From assembly GCA_905235225.1 (NCBI GenBank), contig CAJOKE010000021.1, positions 1 through 45,592 of the forward strand: a stretch of DNA of 45,592 nt. Reading direction: 5' to 3'. The translations under genes and the position numbers were made by a program. Origin of the DNA: Paludibacteraceae bacterium (GTDB lineage Bacteria; Bacteroidota; Bacteroidia; Bacteroidales; Paludibacteraceae). This document shows positions 1 to 7,686 of the stretch, piece after piece. Below the pieces are notes generated by a model that was given only the letters and a program-made list of their open reading frames with translations, searched no databases and had not been told where the DNA came from. Position 1 is the first letter of the stretch, and the number at the start of each line of letters is the position of its first letter.

Positions 1-28
1 TTTAGATACCCCTCCATATAGATGTCAA

Positions 29-161
29 CCTCGGAGGCAGGCGGGGAGTTTGGTTCCGTGTGCTTTGTGGTGAGCTACACACTCACAACACTTTCCGTGT
101 CGCGGGCAGTCTTTAGGACAAGGGCATGATATGTTATTATGTGGACAGGGCATGGTTAATC
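29..161. repeat. ~133-bp interspersed direct repeat, copy 1
   Basis: This copy aligns along its whole length with 497-631 in the same orientation. The strongest blocks are GGCAGGCGGGGAGTTTGG near the left edge, a middle block ending in CACTTTCC, and a right edge reading GGACAGGG-ATGGTTAATC. The right edge contains the stop codon of the RhuM remnant, which is read on the minus strand, so the element starts exactly where that reading frame ends. No transposase or integrase is visible, so how it spreads is unknown. Confidence 0.75.
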
Positions 162-448
162 TTCTTTATCTTCAAAAGGCAATGTAGGCAGAGTGAACTT
201 GTCAAAATCCGACTCAAACAGACGGTCCTGGATGACGCGGTATTTCTCAATTGCTCCATGTTGAGTGGTGTGTCGGAATTTCCGACATGCCATCTTCGGC
301 AGTATGTGCAAATTTTGCACATACTGAATAATAACCAAATCACTTATTTAGAACTGCCGAAAATTCCTCGGTAGTTGCTTTTGTTATCAGTTACCGAGAA
401 AAACTCGGATACTGCCATTGAGTTTCGTATTTGTAATTGTTTAGACAT
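156..448 (-). pseudogene. RhuM-family (virulence RhuM) gene remnant
   Basis: Three blocks typical of Bacteroidales RhuM proteins survive in order on the minus strand. The first is an N-terminus starting at 448 (MSKQLQIRNS). The second is a piece with CRKFRHTTQHGAIE. The third is the C-terminal tail EKYRVIQDRLFESDFDKF, ending at a stop at 156-158. An intact family member is about 330 residues, but only about 97 codons remain. The first block runs into a stop at 344-346, and blocks two and three are joined directly, so most of the protein is gone by internal deletion. RhuM proteins are common in defence and restriction islands and their biochemical role is poorly known. The family call is from memory of conserved segments, so it is likely rather than certain. 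Confidence 0.6.
271..414. repeat. Cluster of four short palindromes
   Basis: Four hairpin-forming palindromes lie within 144 bp inside the RhuM remnant. At 271-287 there are 8-bp arms with a 1-nt centre. At 300-326 there are perfect 13-bp arms around one T. At 352-376 there are 9-bp arms with one wobble and a 7-nt loop. At 388-414 there are 11-bp arms with two mismatches and a 5-nt loop. Three of the four share a CCGA/TCGG core. Confidence 0.7.
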
Positions 449-496
449 ATTATGGTATATATGTTATTTCGTTTGCTTTATTTCTGCCTGTCTATT

Positions 497-631
497 CCTC
501 GAAGGCAGGCGGGGAGTTTGGTTCCAGCGGCTTTATGATGTGCGACGCAGGCGCAGCACTTTCCTTTCCTCGGGCATACTACTTTTCCATTCAATCCCCT
601 ATGTGATTATGCGGACAGGGAATGGTTAATC
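497..631. repeat. ~133-bp interspersed direct repeat, copy 2
   Basis: This is the second copy of the 29-161 element, in the same orientation, about 468 bp away. The two copies bracket the RhuM remnant. On the minus strand this copy lies between a possible promoter (654-661) and the remnant. The rest of 449-693 holds no convincing coding sequence. Confidence 0.75.
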
Positions 632-653
632 TGCTTGTTACACATTTCTGCTG

Positions 654-661
654 CAAAGGTA
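654..661 (-). promoter_or_regulatory. Possible -7 box reading into repeat copy 2 and the RhuM remnant
   Basis: The minus strand reads TACCTTTG, a match to the Bacteroidota TAnnTTTG box, preceded by an A-rich stretch and AGTA as in the other promoters here. No TTTG is seen at the -33 spacing, so it is weak. It would transcribe leftwards, away from the radical SAM gene. Confidence 0.35.
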
Positions 662-693
662 CTGCTTATTTATGGTATAACTTGTTGTACGTA

Positions 694-2607
694 TCATCCA
701 TTATTTTGGCTTATTAGTTGGTCAAACTCTTTTTTACGTTTATATAAATCGTTATTAGGGTCTATAATTTCTCCCCGATAGTTCTTGTAATATGCCAAAA
801 TATGCAGGAACTTAGGATTAGTAGTTAATTCCTCAATATTGTTAAAGTCGTTTTTAAATATCATGGGGTATAACTCTTTACGTTCTGCATCAGTTAGAGT
901 CTTCATATCTTCACGCCATGCATCTGTATAGCCGATATGTTCAAAGAATAACCGATACAGGAGGAAGGTCTCCGGCATAATTAGCAATTCCATATATTCC
1001 TCAACTGTACGCCCAAAAGCTTTTTCAAAGAAAGATTTTCCTCTCCCGATTTTGCCTTTGGTAGCATTTAAGATAGCTTGTACTGCACGAATATATTTTC
1101 TGTTCCAATGTTCACCTATATAATCGCGGTCATGGCTATGTTCTCCCCTGATAGGATGATATTTCATCGGGAATGAATAAATACTAACATCATACTGTTC
1201 ACATAAGTCCACGTTGATGCGCATGCGTTCGTATAAATCTTCGGGTTTGTCCTTGAAATTATAGAGTAGATAATTAGAGAAATCTTTCAATCCGTGATTG
1301 ATGCTCATTTCAATAGCAGCTAAATATTTAGGCTGTGTTTTAATATCATCAAACGCAATACGTAATGGACGAATAGCAATACCACTTAATGCTTCTACAA
1401 TTTCGTTTGTAAATAAACGAGCATCTACACCTTGATTAAAATCAATTATTCGGCGTTTCCCTTTTACACTAGAATATCGTTTGGCAAAGAAAGGAGCAAA
1501 TATATGATATGTCTTGATAAGTGCTTCTCGCGTGCAAGTATCTAATGACAATAGTCCATATTTGTCACGAGTACTATATATCAATGTCCTTTCATCTTCT
1601 GAAAAACGCTTCATCTCGTTCAAATCGTTTAGGAGTTTGAACGTTTTGCGAGTGTATGCGCGATCATTAATGTGCAAGCGAAGGTTTCTAATTGCCAAAT
1701 TATATTGATTCGTTTCAATGTATTTATCACCAACTGCAAAGCCACAATCCTTTATATCTTGAATAATTTGCATAAATTGGTGAGAAGCCATTACATTATT
1801 ATCCATTAACAATAGATTCTGTTGTTCCCCATAAAGTTTGCGTGTACGCTCGATACGTTCTTTGAGTGGTATATAATCTATGTAATGTGGTTCTAATGTT
1901 TTAACTGCACAAAATGCACAATTACGAATACAGCCACGTGTGGTATAACTGAAATAGGCATTATTATCCGGATAGACATAATCTATTTCGTCTAATATGG
2001 AATAGTCCAACGGCAATTCATCAATGATTAAATCATTGTCAGGGTCAATATCACCCTTTGAATGTAGTGTTCCGCAATGCGGCTTAATGCCGGTAGCTTC
2101 GTATATTTCTTCGGGTTGGATAGAAGCCAACACTCCACCGATTTGCAGCCGATTGATGTCCTTTACCAATGTCTTTGCAAATTCTATTGTTTTGATAGTA
2201 ATATCCCAATAGAATGTGAACATTGTGGTAACGCCAACAAAATCAAATTTTGAAGAATCTGAAAGCTTGCCTGTTTTATATTCTTTTCGATATTGGTCTA
2301 TCCATGGGTACAAAAACACCTCATATTGAGATTCATTGATACCAATAGAGGAATAATCTGCTTTTTGTCCTTTTTTGATATATCGTTTGATTTTGTCACC
2401 ACGCAAGTGCCAATTGATAGAATCATCAATAGCGACGAACTTATTGATACATAAACTCGTCAACCAGTCCAATAGAAAATCTCTTAACTCTCCTTTAAAG
2501 AAAATGACATCATCACCACGCATCTTAAAATACGTAGCCATTTTCATCAATCCTATTGGTGGAAACTTATTCTTATAATTAGGCTCAATTAATAATACTC
2601 TGCGCAT
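694..2607 (-). CDS. Radical SAM protein of a HerA/NurA-linked operon
   Basis: A 637-residue cytoplasmic radical SAM enzyme and the last gene of a four-gene operon. The cluster-binding motif CIRNCAFC (Cys226, Cys230, Cys233) fits the CxxxCxxC signature that holds the 4Fe-4S cluster used to cleave S-adenosylmethionine. The N-terminus (NKFPPIGLMKMATYFKMRG) resembles the Rossmann-like domain of B12-binding radical SAM enzymes. I see no DxHxxG motif, so cobalamin binding is doubtful. The C-terminal 300 residues are unassigned. Its start overlaps the stop of the upstream GHKL ATPase gene by one base (TAATG), implying translational coupling. The substrate is unknown. The operon suggests it acts on nucleic acid, or on a protein or peptide, in a defence or repair process. 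Confidence 0.8.
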   Translation of the reverse strand: MRRVLLIEPNYKNKFPPIGLMKMATYFKMRGDDVIFFKGELRDFLLDWLTSLCINKFVAIDDSINWHLRGDKIKRYIKKGQKADYSSIGINESQYEVFLYPWIDQYRKEYKTGKLSDSSKFDFVGVTTMFTFYWDITIKTIEFAKTLVKDINRLQIGGVLASIQPEEIYEATGIKPHCGTLHSKGDIDPDNDLIIDELPLDYSILDEIDYVYPDNNAYFSYTTRGCIRNCAFCAVKTLEPHYIDYIPLKERIERTRKLYGEQQNLLLMDNNVMASHQFMQIIQDIKDCGFAVGDKYIETNQYNLAIRNLRLHINDRAYTRKTFKLLNDLNEMKRFSEDERTLIYSTRDKYGLLSLDTCTREALIKTYHIFAPFFAKRYSSVKGKRRIIDFNQGVDARLFTNEIVEALSGIAIRPLRIAFDDIKTQPKYLAAIEMSINHGLKDFSNYLLYNFKDKPEDLYERMRINVDLCEQYDVSIYSFPMKYHPIRGEHSHDRDYIGEHWNRKYIRAVQAILNATKGKIGRGKSFFEKAFGRTVEEYMELLIMPETFLLYRLFFEHIGYTDAWREDMKTLTDAERKELYPMIFKNDFNNIEELTTNPKFLHILAYYKNYRGEIIDPNNDLYKRKKEFDQLISQNNG

Positions 2608-4169
2608 TATTTCGTAATCTCATGCTCAATTTTATCAATCAGAGCATCACGTTCTTTCTCATTATTCAATGTCTGCTCAATAACATTGTAAATCGCCAAA
2701 ATCAACTCCTTTTCATTCTGTTGAAATTTGCTATATCTTTTGTCGTCAGTACGAAGTTTTATAGCAGTTGATTGAGGAGGATTATTAACTGGCAATTGGG
2801 GAGGCTGCTCAGGTTGCGGAAGCTGAATACCCATTGGCGAAAACATATCAATAAGTGGATTGCCATTACTTTGCCAATTTTGATGTATCTGCCGTAATTT
2901 TCTCTGGGCTTTTTCCCTCTCTTGACGCAGTTTTGAGAGCTCTTCATCTAATTTTTGTTGTTGAGCAGGGCTTGTAACACCTTTGCCAAGTCTGGTCTTA
3001 ATTTGTTCCTCTCTTGTGTCAGATTGTTTGATTGTTTTGTCGGCCTTCCGTGCATCAGAGGCTCCATAGCAAAGCTTTTCAAGTTCAAGGAAATTCGCTT
3101 CTACATTATTTTCAAACTCTTTTAGTCCTTCATCAACTCTTAAATAATCACGATGTGAATCTGGTACTAACTTACTTGTTGGGAGTACGTGAATTTCGCC
3201 AAAGAAATATCTAACAAAACGTGCTTTATCGCCAGATGTCATAAATCGTTGACACGCAGTTTCATCTCCTAGTTGTATATTTTCGCAGCGTAAACGAATA
3301 TTTCTCGCTTTGTTTGTTCTATGTAATATTCCCTTTAGACTAGAAATAGAATACCATCCCCAATACATAGGCTGTCCAGCAGAATTCGTTTCATACCAAA
3401 ACTTAATTCCTGTAATTACATCGTCTATTTTTCCACTTTGGTCAAAAATTGACATTGTGTAATCTTTAGAGAGTTGGCAATCGCCAACAAATATGTTATA
3501 GCAATCCAAATTGAGTTTGTGTTCTTTTAGAAAAGAGTATATTTCATTTCTATACGCAAAATGATTGGAGTAATCTACAGGTGCAACCATAGCAAGATAA
3601 TCACGGATATCTTTTTCATTGAGTAATTTATCATCCGTAACCTCTTCCATTATAACCTTAAAATAATGTTTATCATGGCTCTCTGGCTGATGTTCCTTAT
3701 GAATGCTTGTAATTGCATCAATCACAGCTCCAGCATCACGGTCATCATCGTCATCATCTAAAATCTGATTTAGACGAACTGCATCCCATGTGACGGTAGA
3801 AACAATATCTTCATCAAAATATGAAGTTTCAAATTTGAGTGTTTTACAGTAAGCCAAGCCACCTAGACGACCGATACCTCGAAAACCCTTGTTTACACCA
3901 CGTATTTTTATAGAACGTGCCACGTCAATAAGAAGCACCTTGATGTCATCAGATTTCACACCTGTAGCGTCGTCCTCAATAATTACATTGCGGGAGTGAG
4001 GATTTATTCTCACATCTACAGTATATTCTAATTCGGGGTGAATCTCTTTTGCTGCATCTATTTGATCTGCGGCATTCTGTATGTATTCACGATACACACA
4101 TCTACTATCTGCATACATACTGCGAGTCAGTGACTCCAGCACGTTCTTTCCAATGATTGTTTCAGCCAT
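2607..4169 (-). CDS. GHKL (Hsp90/MORC-like) ATPase
   Basis: A 520-residue ATP-binding protein. GHKL motifs are clear: N-box REYIQNAADQ (Glu29, Asn32), the nucleotide Asp segment EDDATG (66-70), and a glycine-rich lid GFRGIGRLGG (about 95-104). An acidic run of six Asp lies near residue 140. The C-terminal third has a charged helical or coiled-coil stretch followed by a Pro/Gln-rich linker and a short helical tail. Hsp90, MutL, MORC and GyrB share this fold. The motif order fits Hsp90/MORC-like proteins rather than histidine kinases. MORC/MutL-type ATPases occur in bacterial restriction-related operons. Both ends overlap neighbours by one base (TAATG), so it is translated with the HerA and radical SAM genes. 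It may act as an ATP-driven clamp or assembly factor for the complex. Confidence 0.85.
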   Translation of the reverse strand: MAETIIGKNVLESLTRSMYADSRCVYREYIQNAADQIDAAKEIHPELEYTVDVRINPHSRNVIIEDDATGVKSDDIKVLLIDVARSIKIRGVNKGFRGIGRLGGLAYCKTLKFETSYFDEDIVSTVTWDAVRLNQILDDDDDDRDAGAVIDAITSIHKEHQPESHDKHYFKVIMEEVTDDKLLNEKDIRDYLAMVAPVDYSNHFAYRNEIYSFLKEHKLNLDCYNIFVGDCQLSKDYTMSIFDQSGKIDDVITGIKFWYETNSAGQPMYWGWYSISSLKGILHRTNKARNIRLRCENIQLGDETACQRFMTSGDKARFVRYFFGEIHVLPTSKLVPDSHRDYLRVDEGLKEFENNVEANFLELEKLCYGASDARKADKTIKQSDTREEQIKTRLGKGVTSPAQQQKLDEELSKLRQEREKAQRKLRQIHQNWQSNGNPLIDMFSPMGIQLPQPEQPPQLPVNNPPQSTAIKLRTDDKRYSKFQQNEKELILAIYNVIEQTLNNEKERDALIDKIEHEITK

Positions 4170-5824
4170 TAGTCGTTATGGTATTTATAAATTGGTTTGG
4201 GGAATTTAATATTCAACAAAGAGCGGAATATCGGATTCTGAATGATATATTCACCTTGTTTTAGACGCGTGAGCATAGTTTTGTACACTTGTGGCACAAA
4301 GCGGAAGTCCTCTTTCGTTATCTCAATAGCATTAGTGCGTCCAAATGCTTGTGTTGCGCAGTTCCCTTTTACACGTTTATGGATGTCGCTAACAAATTGC
4401 TCAGCGCCAAATAGAACTATACCCAACGAGCGACCGCGCTCTGTAATATCAAGCAATTGACGCAAAATGGGGGATGACTTAGGTACATCATTTGATGCAT
4501 ATTTATTTAACTCGTCAATAAATATAATAATGCGGTCTGGTATATCTTCTCGCTCAGAACTTAATTTGAGGTTATACACGGCACGCATCACATCACCGAA
4601 TACAAATCCTTGTGAATCTTCATCCAATTTGGAAATATCAACTACCATCACCTCGTTACTCTTAATATCTGCTATTTTATCACGCAGACGGATACCCATA
4701 TTGCCAAGACCATTGGTAAACATCTGGCGGTTTTTCTGGTAGCACTTATTGAATAAACGATAGAACTTTCTCCAACTCATTATGGAGATTTCTTTTCCCT
4801 GTGTACTTTTTTCTTGTGGATTAGCTTGCTCTTTTAACGCATTTAAGAAATCCTGCCAAGTTTCAATTCCTCGGAAAGCACCACTGCCGGCAATAATATA
4901 GTTGATAATTGACTCTATTGTCTCATTCGGGTCATCCACATTAGCAAAGAGCAAATCCAAACACTCTTTATCTTCGGGTGTCTCAAACAGATATTTATAC
5001 TGGAATGCTTGTTGTTTTTTTAGACGACTTTCTAAACGCGCTTTCTTCTCATACGTGTATTGCGTGCCATCTGACGAATACGGATAATAATACGTTACAT
5101 GTTGGAACGGTTTCATGTCCATTCCTAATGTGTCATAGATAGGTTGTATTTCATCCAATTCATCTTGACGTGTATTCTTCTCGTCTATGGTAAGCAAGTC
5201 GGTTCCTTTCACATTCATCATAATGAAAGCGACAGACTCTTTTTTCTCTTTTTGCATAGTGTCTTGCAATGCTTTCATTAAGAACATTGCATATGACGTC
5301 TTTGATGCCAAGCCGGAGATACCGGAGATATTGAGGTGTGCGCCTTCTGGACCTATCAAGAAATTAGAATTGAAATGAACCGGTAAAATCTTTTGCTCTG
5401 CTCCATCGTACATCTGAATATATCCGGCAGGGATAGGATTTTTAACATTATCCAATCCAAGAGCAGTCTGGATTTCTTCTTCAGATGCCAAGCGGACACA
5501 ACTGCCTTCTGTTACTGGAATATAGATATTGGCAGAATTGCCGACAACTTTGCACTTTACATAGTTCATGCCTATGCGATCTGTGTATGCAGAAGAGTCT
5601 ACTTGACCAAAATCACTTGAGATATAACCTGCTAAAGGGCTTGGAGCATCTGTAATGTGCGCAATTTCTTCAACTACGCCGAATGTCTTTGAGTGTTCTA
5701 AGTGGTGTTCTACAACTACAACATCAAATGGTTTTAGTTTGCGTTCTTTGCTTGTCCAGAAAGTGAACTCCTCAATGGTTGAAGGCAGTTTCTCTGTAGC
5801 GATGATTTTACCGATTGTTTCCAT
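4169..5824 (-). CDS. HerA-like FtsK/HerA-superfamily ATPase
   Basis: A 551-residue hexameric-type DNA translocase candidate. The first ~100 residues look like the HAS barrel of HerA proteins. The P-loop at 168-177 reads GISGLASKTS, a variant with Ser where the canonical Gly precedes Lys175-Thr176. Walker B is IIIFIDELNKYA (Asp437, Glu438), followed by a sensor-like segment and GNCATQAFGRT, a plausible arginine-finger region. HerA pumps or unwinds DNA and normally partners NurA. In bacteria HerA-like ATPases also pair with defence effectors such as SIR2 or DUF4297 proteins. The upstream NurA-like gene ends 3 nt before this start, which strongly supports a NurA-HerA complex. Confidence 0.88.
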   Translation of the reverse strand: METIGKIIATEKLPSTIEEFTFWTSKERKLKPFDVVVVEHHLEHSKTFGVVEEIAHITDAPSPLAGYISSDFGQVDSSAYTDRIGMNYVKCKVVGNSANIYIPVTEGSCVRLASEEEIQTALGLDNVKNPIPAGYIQMYDGAEQKILPVHFNSNFLIGPEGAHLNISGISGLASKTSYAMFLMKALQDTMQKEKKESVAFIMMNVKGTDLLTIDEKNTRQDELDEIQPIYDTLGMDMKPFQHVTYYYPYSSDGTQYTYEKKARLESRLKKQQAFQYKYLFETPEDKECLDLLFANVDDPNETIESIINYIIAGSGAFRGIETWQDFLNALKEQANPQEKSTQGKEISIMSWRKFYRLFNKCYQKNRQMFTNGLGNMGIRLRDKIADIKSNEVMVVDISKLDEDSQGFVFGDVMRAVYNLKLSSEREDIPDRIIIFIDELNKYASNDVPKSSPILRQLLDITERGRSLGIVLFGAEQFVSDIHKRVKGNCATQAFGRTNAIEITKEDFRFVPQVYKTMLTRLKQGEYIIQNPIFRSLLNIKFPKPIYKYHND

Positions 5825-5827
5825 ATA

Positions 5828-6997
5828 TTAGAATATGTTTAAGAAATAATATTCGCTTCTAAATTTACTTTTACAATAACATTCTGTCATATAAACAGGA
5901 TATAGATGGTTTGCCCAACGAGCGTCGTTACCATAACAAACAGGGTTTCGCTCATTGATGATGTTAGCGGTTATCATGTCAACTTCCTCTGTTGATAAAC
6001 CAAATTCAGCTTCTTCACCAGTCATCAGCATCTTCTCAATTTTGAGAACTCCAGAATAAGGTGTCGCTGTCTTGTCGCGCTCACGAATACGCACATACCA
6101 GATAGCAAAATTAGCCTCGCAAAAAGCAGGATCGGGTTCCCACATGATGGCAGGTGTGCGGTGATATAATGGCAATTTTGCTATGTCAGCAGAAATGCTA
6201 CGACCTTTGTTGTCTCGCATCAAGTCAGGATTGAACATTTTACTAACGCCAACTACACGTTGATAATTGCTACGGATTTTTTTCATCTCGCCATAATCAC
6301 CGGTTTTCAATGTTCGATATTGAAGCGAACCATCTTTTATGAGATAGTGGTCTGGTGTTAGTTTGTGTTGTTGTACTAATTGAGCTACAATCTTCTTTTC
6401 ACAATCAATCATCTCATCTTGAATACGGGCAGTTGCTAATTTGTCATAAGAACTATCTTGATGAGAAGATGAGTAATCCAAAATCTTTCTAATATCTATA
6501 CCCTTTCGTTTGGCTTGTTCGGAGTCATTTATTTTCTGGCATAAATTACGGAAGAACACCGAAGTATCAATACCTGTAGAATTGGCGGCAGTTGGTAACG
6601 CTAATACGGAATAGGATTCCTCTGCTACATGTTGGAATGCAGCAAAACTTACTCCATCATCTTGCATAATGCGTTCGCAGCAAGCTACGGAAATTTGTCC
6701 GGCAACCAAAGGATATACTTTTTTGTCATAGCGTATATCATCCACCTTATACACCATTCTGGAACCATCAAGAAAATAGCGGAACAAAGGCGGATACTGA
6801 CGAAGTTGCAATGCTAACTTGGTTATATCACGCGATGTCGGAATCTTTTGGTTCTCAGCGTATTGCTTTGGTGTAATTGGTTGAGGTTCACCGTCGTAAG
6901 GGAAACGTAATTGCGGGTCGTTGTCATACCCGTATTTGAACGAGCCAAACGGTTCGCCTTCTGTTTCCTTAGCTATGAAATCAATTAGTTTGCCCAT
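5828..6997 (-). CDS. NurA-like nuclease
   Basis: A 389-residue protein and the first gene of the operon. Features expected of NurA, an RNase H-fold 5'-3' nuclease, are present: an early DGS motif (FLDGSR, about 77-79), a second acidic motif KDGSLQY (about 222), a GVSK segment (about 250-253), and a C-terminal NHLYPVYMTECY block at the place where NurA has its YP...H metal-binding end. NurA with HerA resects DNA ends in archaea. In bacteria such pairs occur in mobile and defence settings. It starts 22 nt downstream of a palindrome and promoter at 7019-7067, which probably drives the whole operon. The overall sequence is divergent, so the nuclease call rests on motif order plus the adjacent HerA. 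Confidence 0.75.
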   Translation of the reverse strand: MGKLIDFIAKETEGEPFGSFKYGYDNDPQLRFPYDGEPQPITPKQYAENQKIPTSRDITKLALQLRQYPPLFRYFLDGSRMVYKVDDIRYDKKVYPLVAGQISVACCERIMQDDGVSFAAFQHVAEESYSVLALPTAANSTGIDTSVFFRNLCQKINDSEQAKRKGIDIRKILDYSSSHQDSSYDKLATARIQDEMIDCEKKIVAQLVQQHKLTPDHYLIKDGSLQYRTLKTGDYGEMKKIRSNYQRVVGVSKMFNPDLMRDNKGRSISADIAKLPLYHRTPAIMWEPDPAFCEANFAIWYVRIRERDKTATPYSGVLKIEKMLMTGEEAEFGLSTEEVDMITANIINERNPVCYGNDARWANHLYPVYMTECYCKSKFRSEYYFLNIF

Positions 6998-7018
6998 TTT
7001 TTAGTGATTTTCAGTTGC

Positions 7019-7067
7019 GCACGCAAAATTGCGTGCAAAGTTACTACTTTTTTCTGACATATGCAAG
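7019..7067 (-). promoter_or_regulatory. Promoter with operator palindrome for the NurA-HerA operon
   Basis: On the minus strand a TTG (7064-7066) and TAACTTTG (7036-7043) are 20 nt apart, fitting the Bacteroidota promoter. Immediately downstream lies an inverted repeat GCACGCAA-AA-TTGCGTGC (7019-7036), around the expected transcription start, so it could be an operator or an RNA hairpin at the 5' end. The 49 bp are repeated at 7687-7735 with a single difference. Confidence 0.75.
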
Positions 7068-7072
7068 GAAAA

Positions 7073-7266
7073 TCATAGATTTTCGATTTGGGCGGCTGTT
7101 TTTTGTGTCTCGGTCATCTCGGCTTTAAGGAGTTCTTATTCTTATTTCACTACGTTCGAACGATTATTCCTATGTTCGCCCTGCGAACTCGCGCGGCGCA
7201 CTTACTTCTTGGCTGTCCACCGGACACTCTGCGGTGCGCCTGTCTCGCTTCACGGTCTTGTCCCGC
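7073..7266. other. GC-rich non-coding spacer with hairpins
   Basis: The stretch between the NurA promoter and the DUF1016 remnant is richer in G and C than its surroundings. It holds small hairpins (TTCGC-CCT-GCGAA, GTCC-ACC-GGAC). On the minus strand a 20-codon open run at 7073-7135 (ELLKAEMTETQKTAAQIENL, then stop) could be the tail of a lost gene, but it is too short to assign. No intact gene is seen. Confidence 0.4.
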
Positions 7267-7664
7267 TCATCGGTCGGTGGATAATTCTTTGGCGGCGGCT
7301 AAGGATTTTTGTAATTGGCGCAGAAGAACCTCTTTGGTCGCAAGTTGCGACACAATTTGGAAGTCGGGCAGAATACGTGCAAATTGCATCATTCTCTGAA
7401 TATTACGAAGTTCAAAACTCTTGGTCTCATACTCTTGTTGTAATTGCGTCGCAACATGCGACACAATTTGTTGACCATACTCAGCACGCTCGTTATTCAG
7501 CACATCGCGATTGATGCGGTCACCGATATGCCAATACATCGCCGTCAACTCATAATTGGCTGTGGCTGCTACGTGGGAACCGCGGTATCGATTATCATCC
7601 GCAAGTCACCGAGTAGTTCCGCAGAAACTATTTCGGTCGGATTGATTTTCTCTATATCTGCCAT
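7267..7664 (-). pseudogene. DUF1016/YhcG-type PDDEXK nuclease remnant
   Basis: Starting at ATG 7664, the minus strand encodes the N-terminus of a DUF1016 protein (MADIEKINPTEIVSAELLGD...). Near 7580 one base is missing and the frame shifts. The next frame continues with SHVAATANYELTAMYWHIGD and a block that ends RILPDFQIVSQLAT. It then jumps directly to KEVLLRQLQKSLAAAKEL, which resembles the extreme C-terminus of these proteins, and stops at 7267-7269. The whole C-terminal PDDEXK nuclease domain is therefore missing. About 130 codons remain of a family usually about 340-380 residues long. It carries its own copy of the 49-bp promoter repeat. Intact members sit near type I restriction and other defence genes. 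Confidence 0.75.
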
Positions 7665-7686
7665 ATATCTTTGTCTTTCTCTGTCT

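Noticed and set aside
29..631. Integron attC sites
   Set aside because: No RYYYAAC/GTTRRRY core pairs and no integrase gene; only the cassette-like layout is retained as a hypothesis.
2607..4169. Histidine kinase or MutL identity for the GHKL protein
   Set aside because: No H-box or sensor region, and no MutL C-terminal endonuclease motif; N-box and lid arrangement fits Hsp90/MORC-like proteins better.
694..6997. Assignment to BREX, Dnd/phosphorothioation or Dpd (deazaguanine) systems
   Set aside because: No PglX/PglZ, DndA-E, TGT-like DpdA or QueC/D partners are present; the radical SAM protein does not look like QueE.
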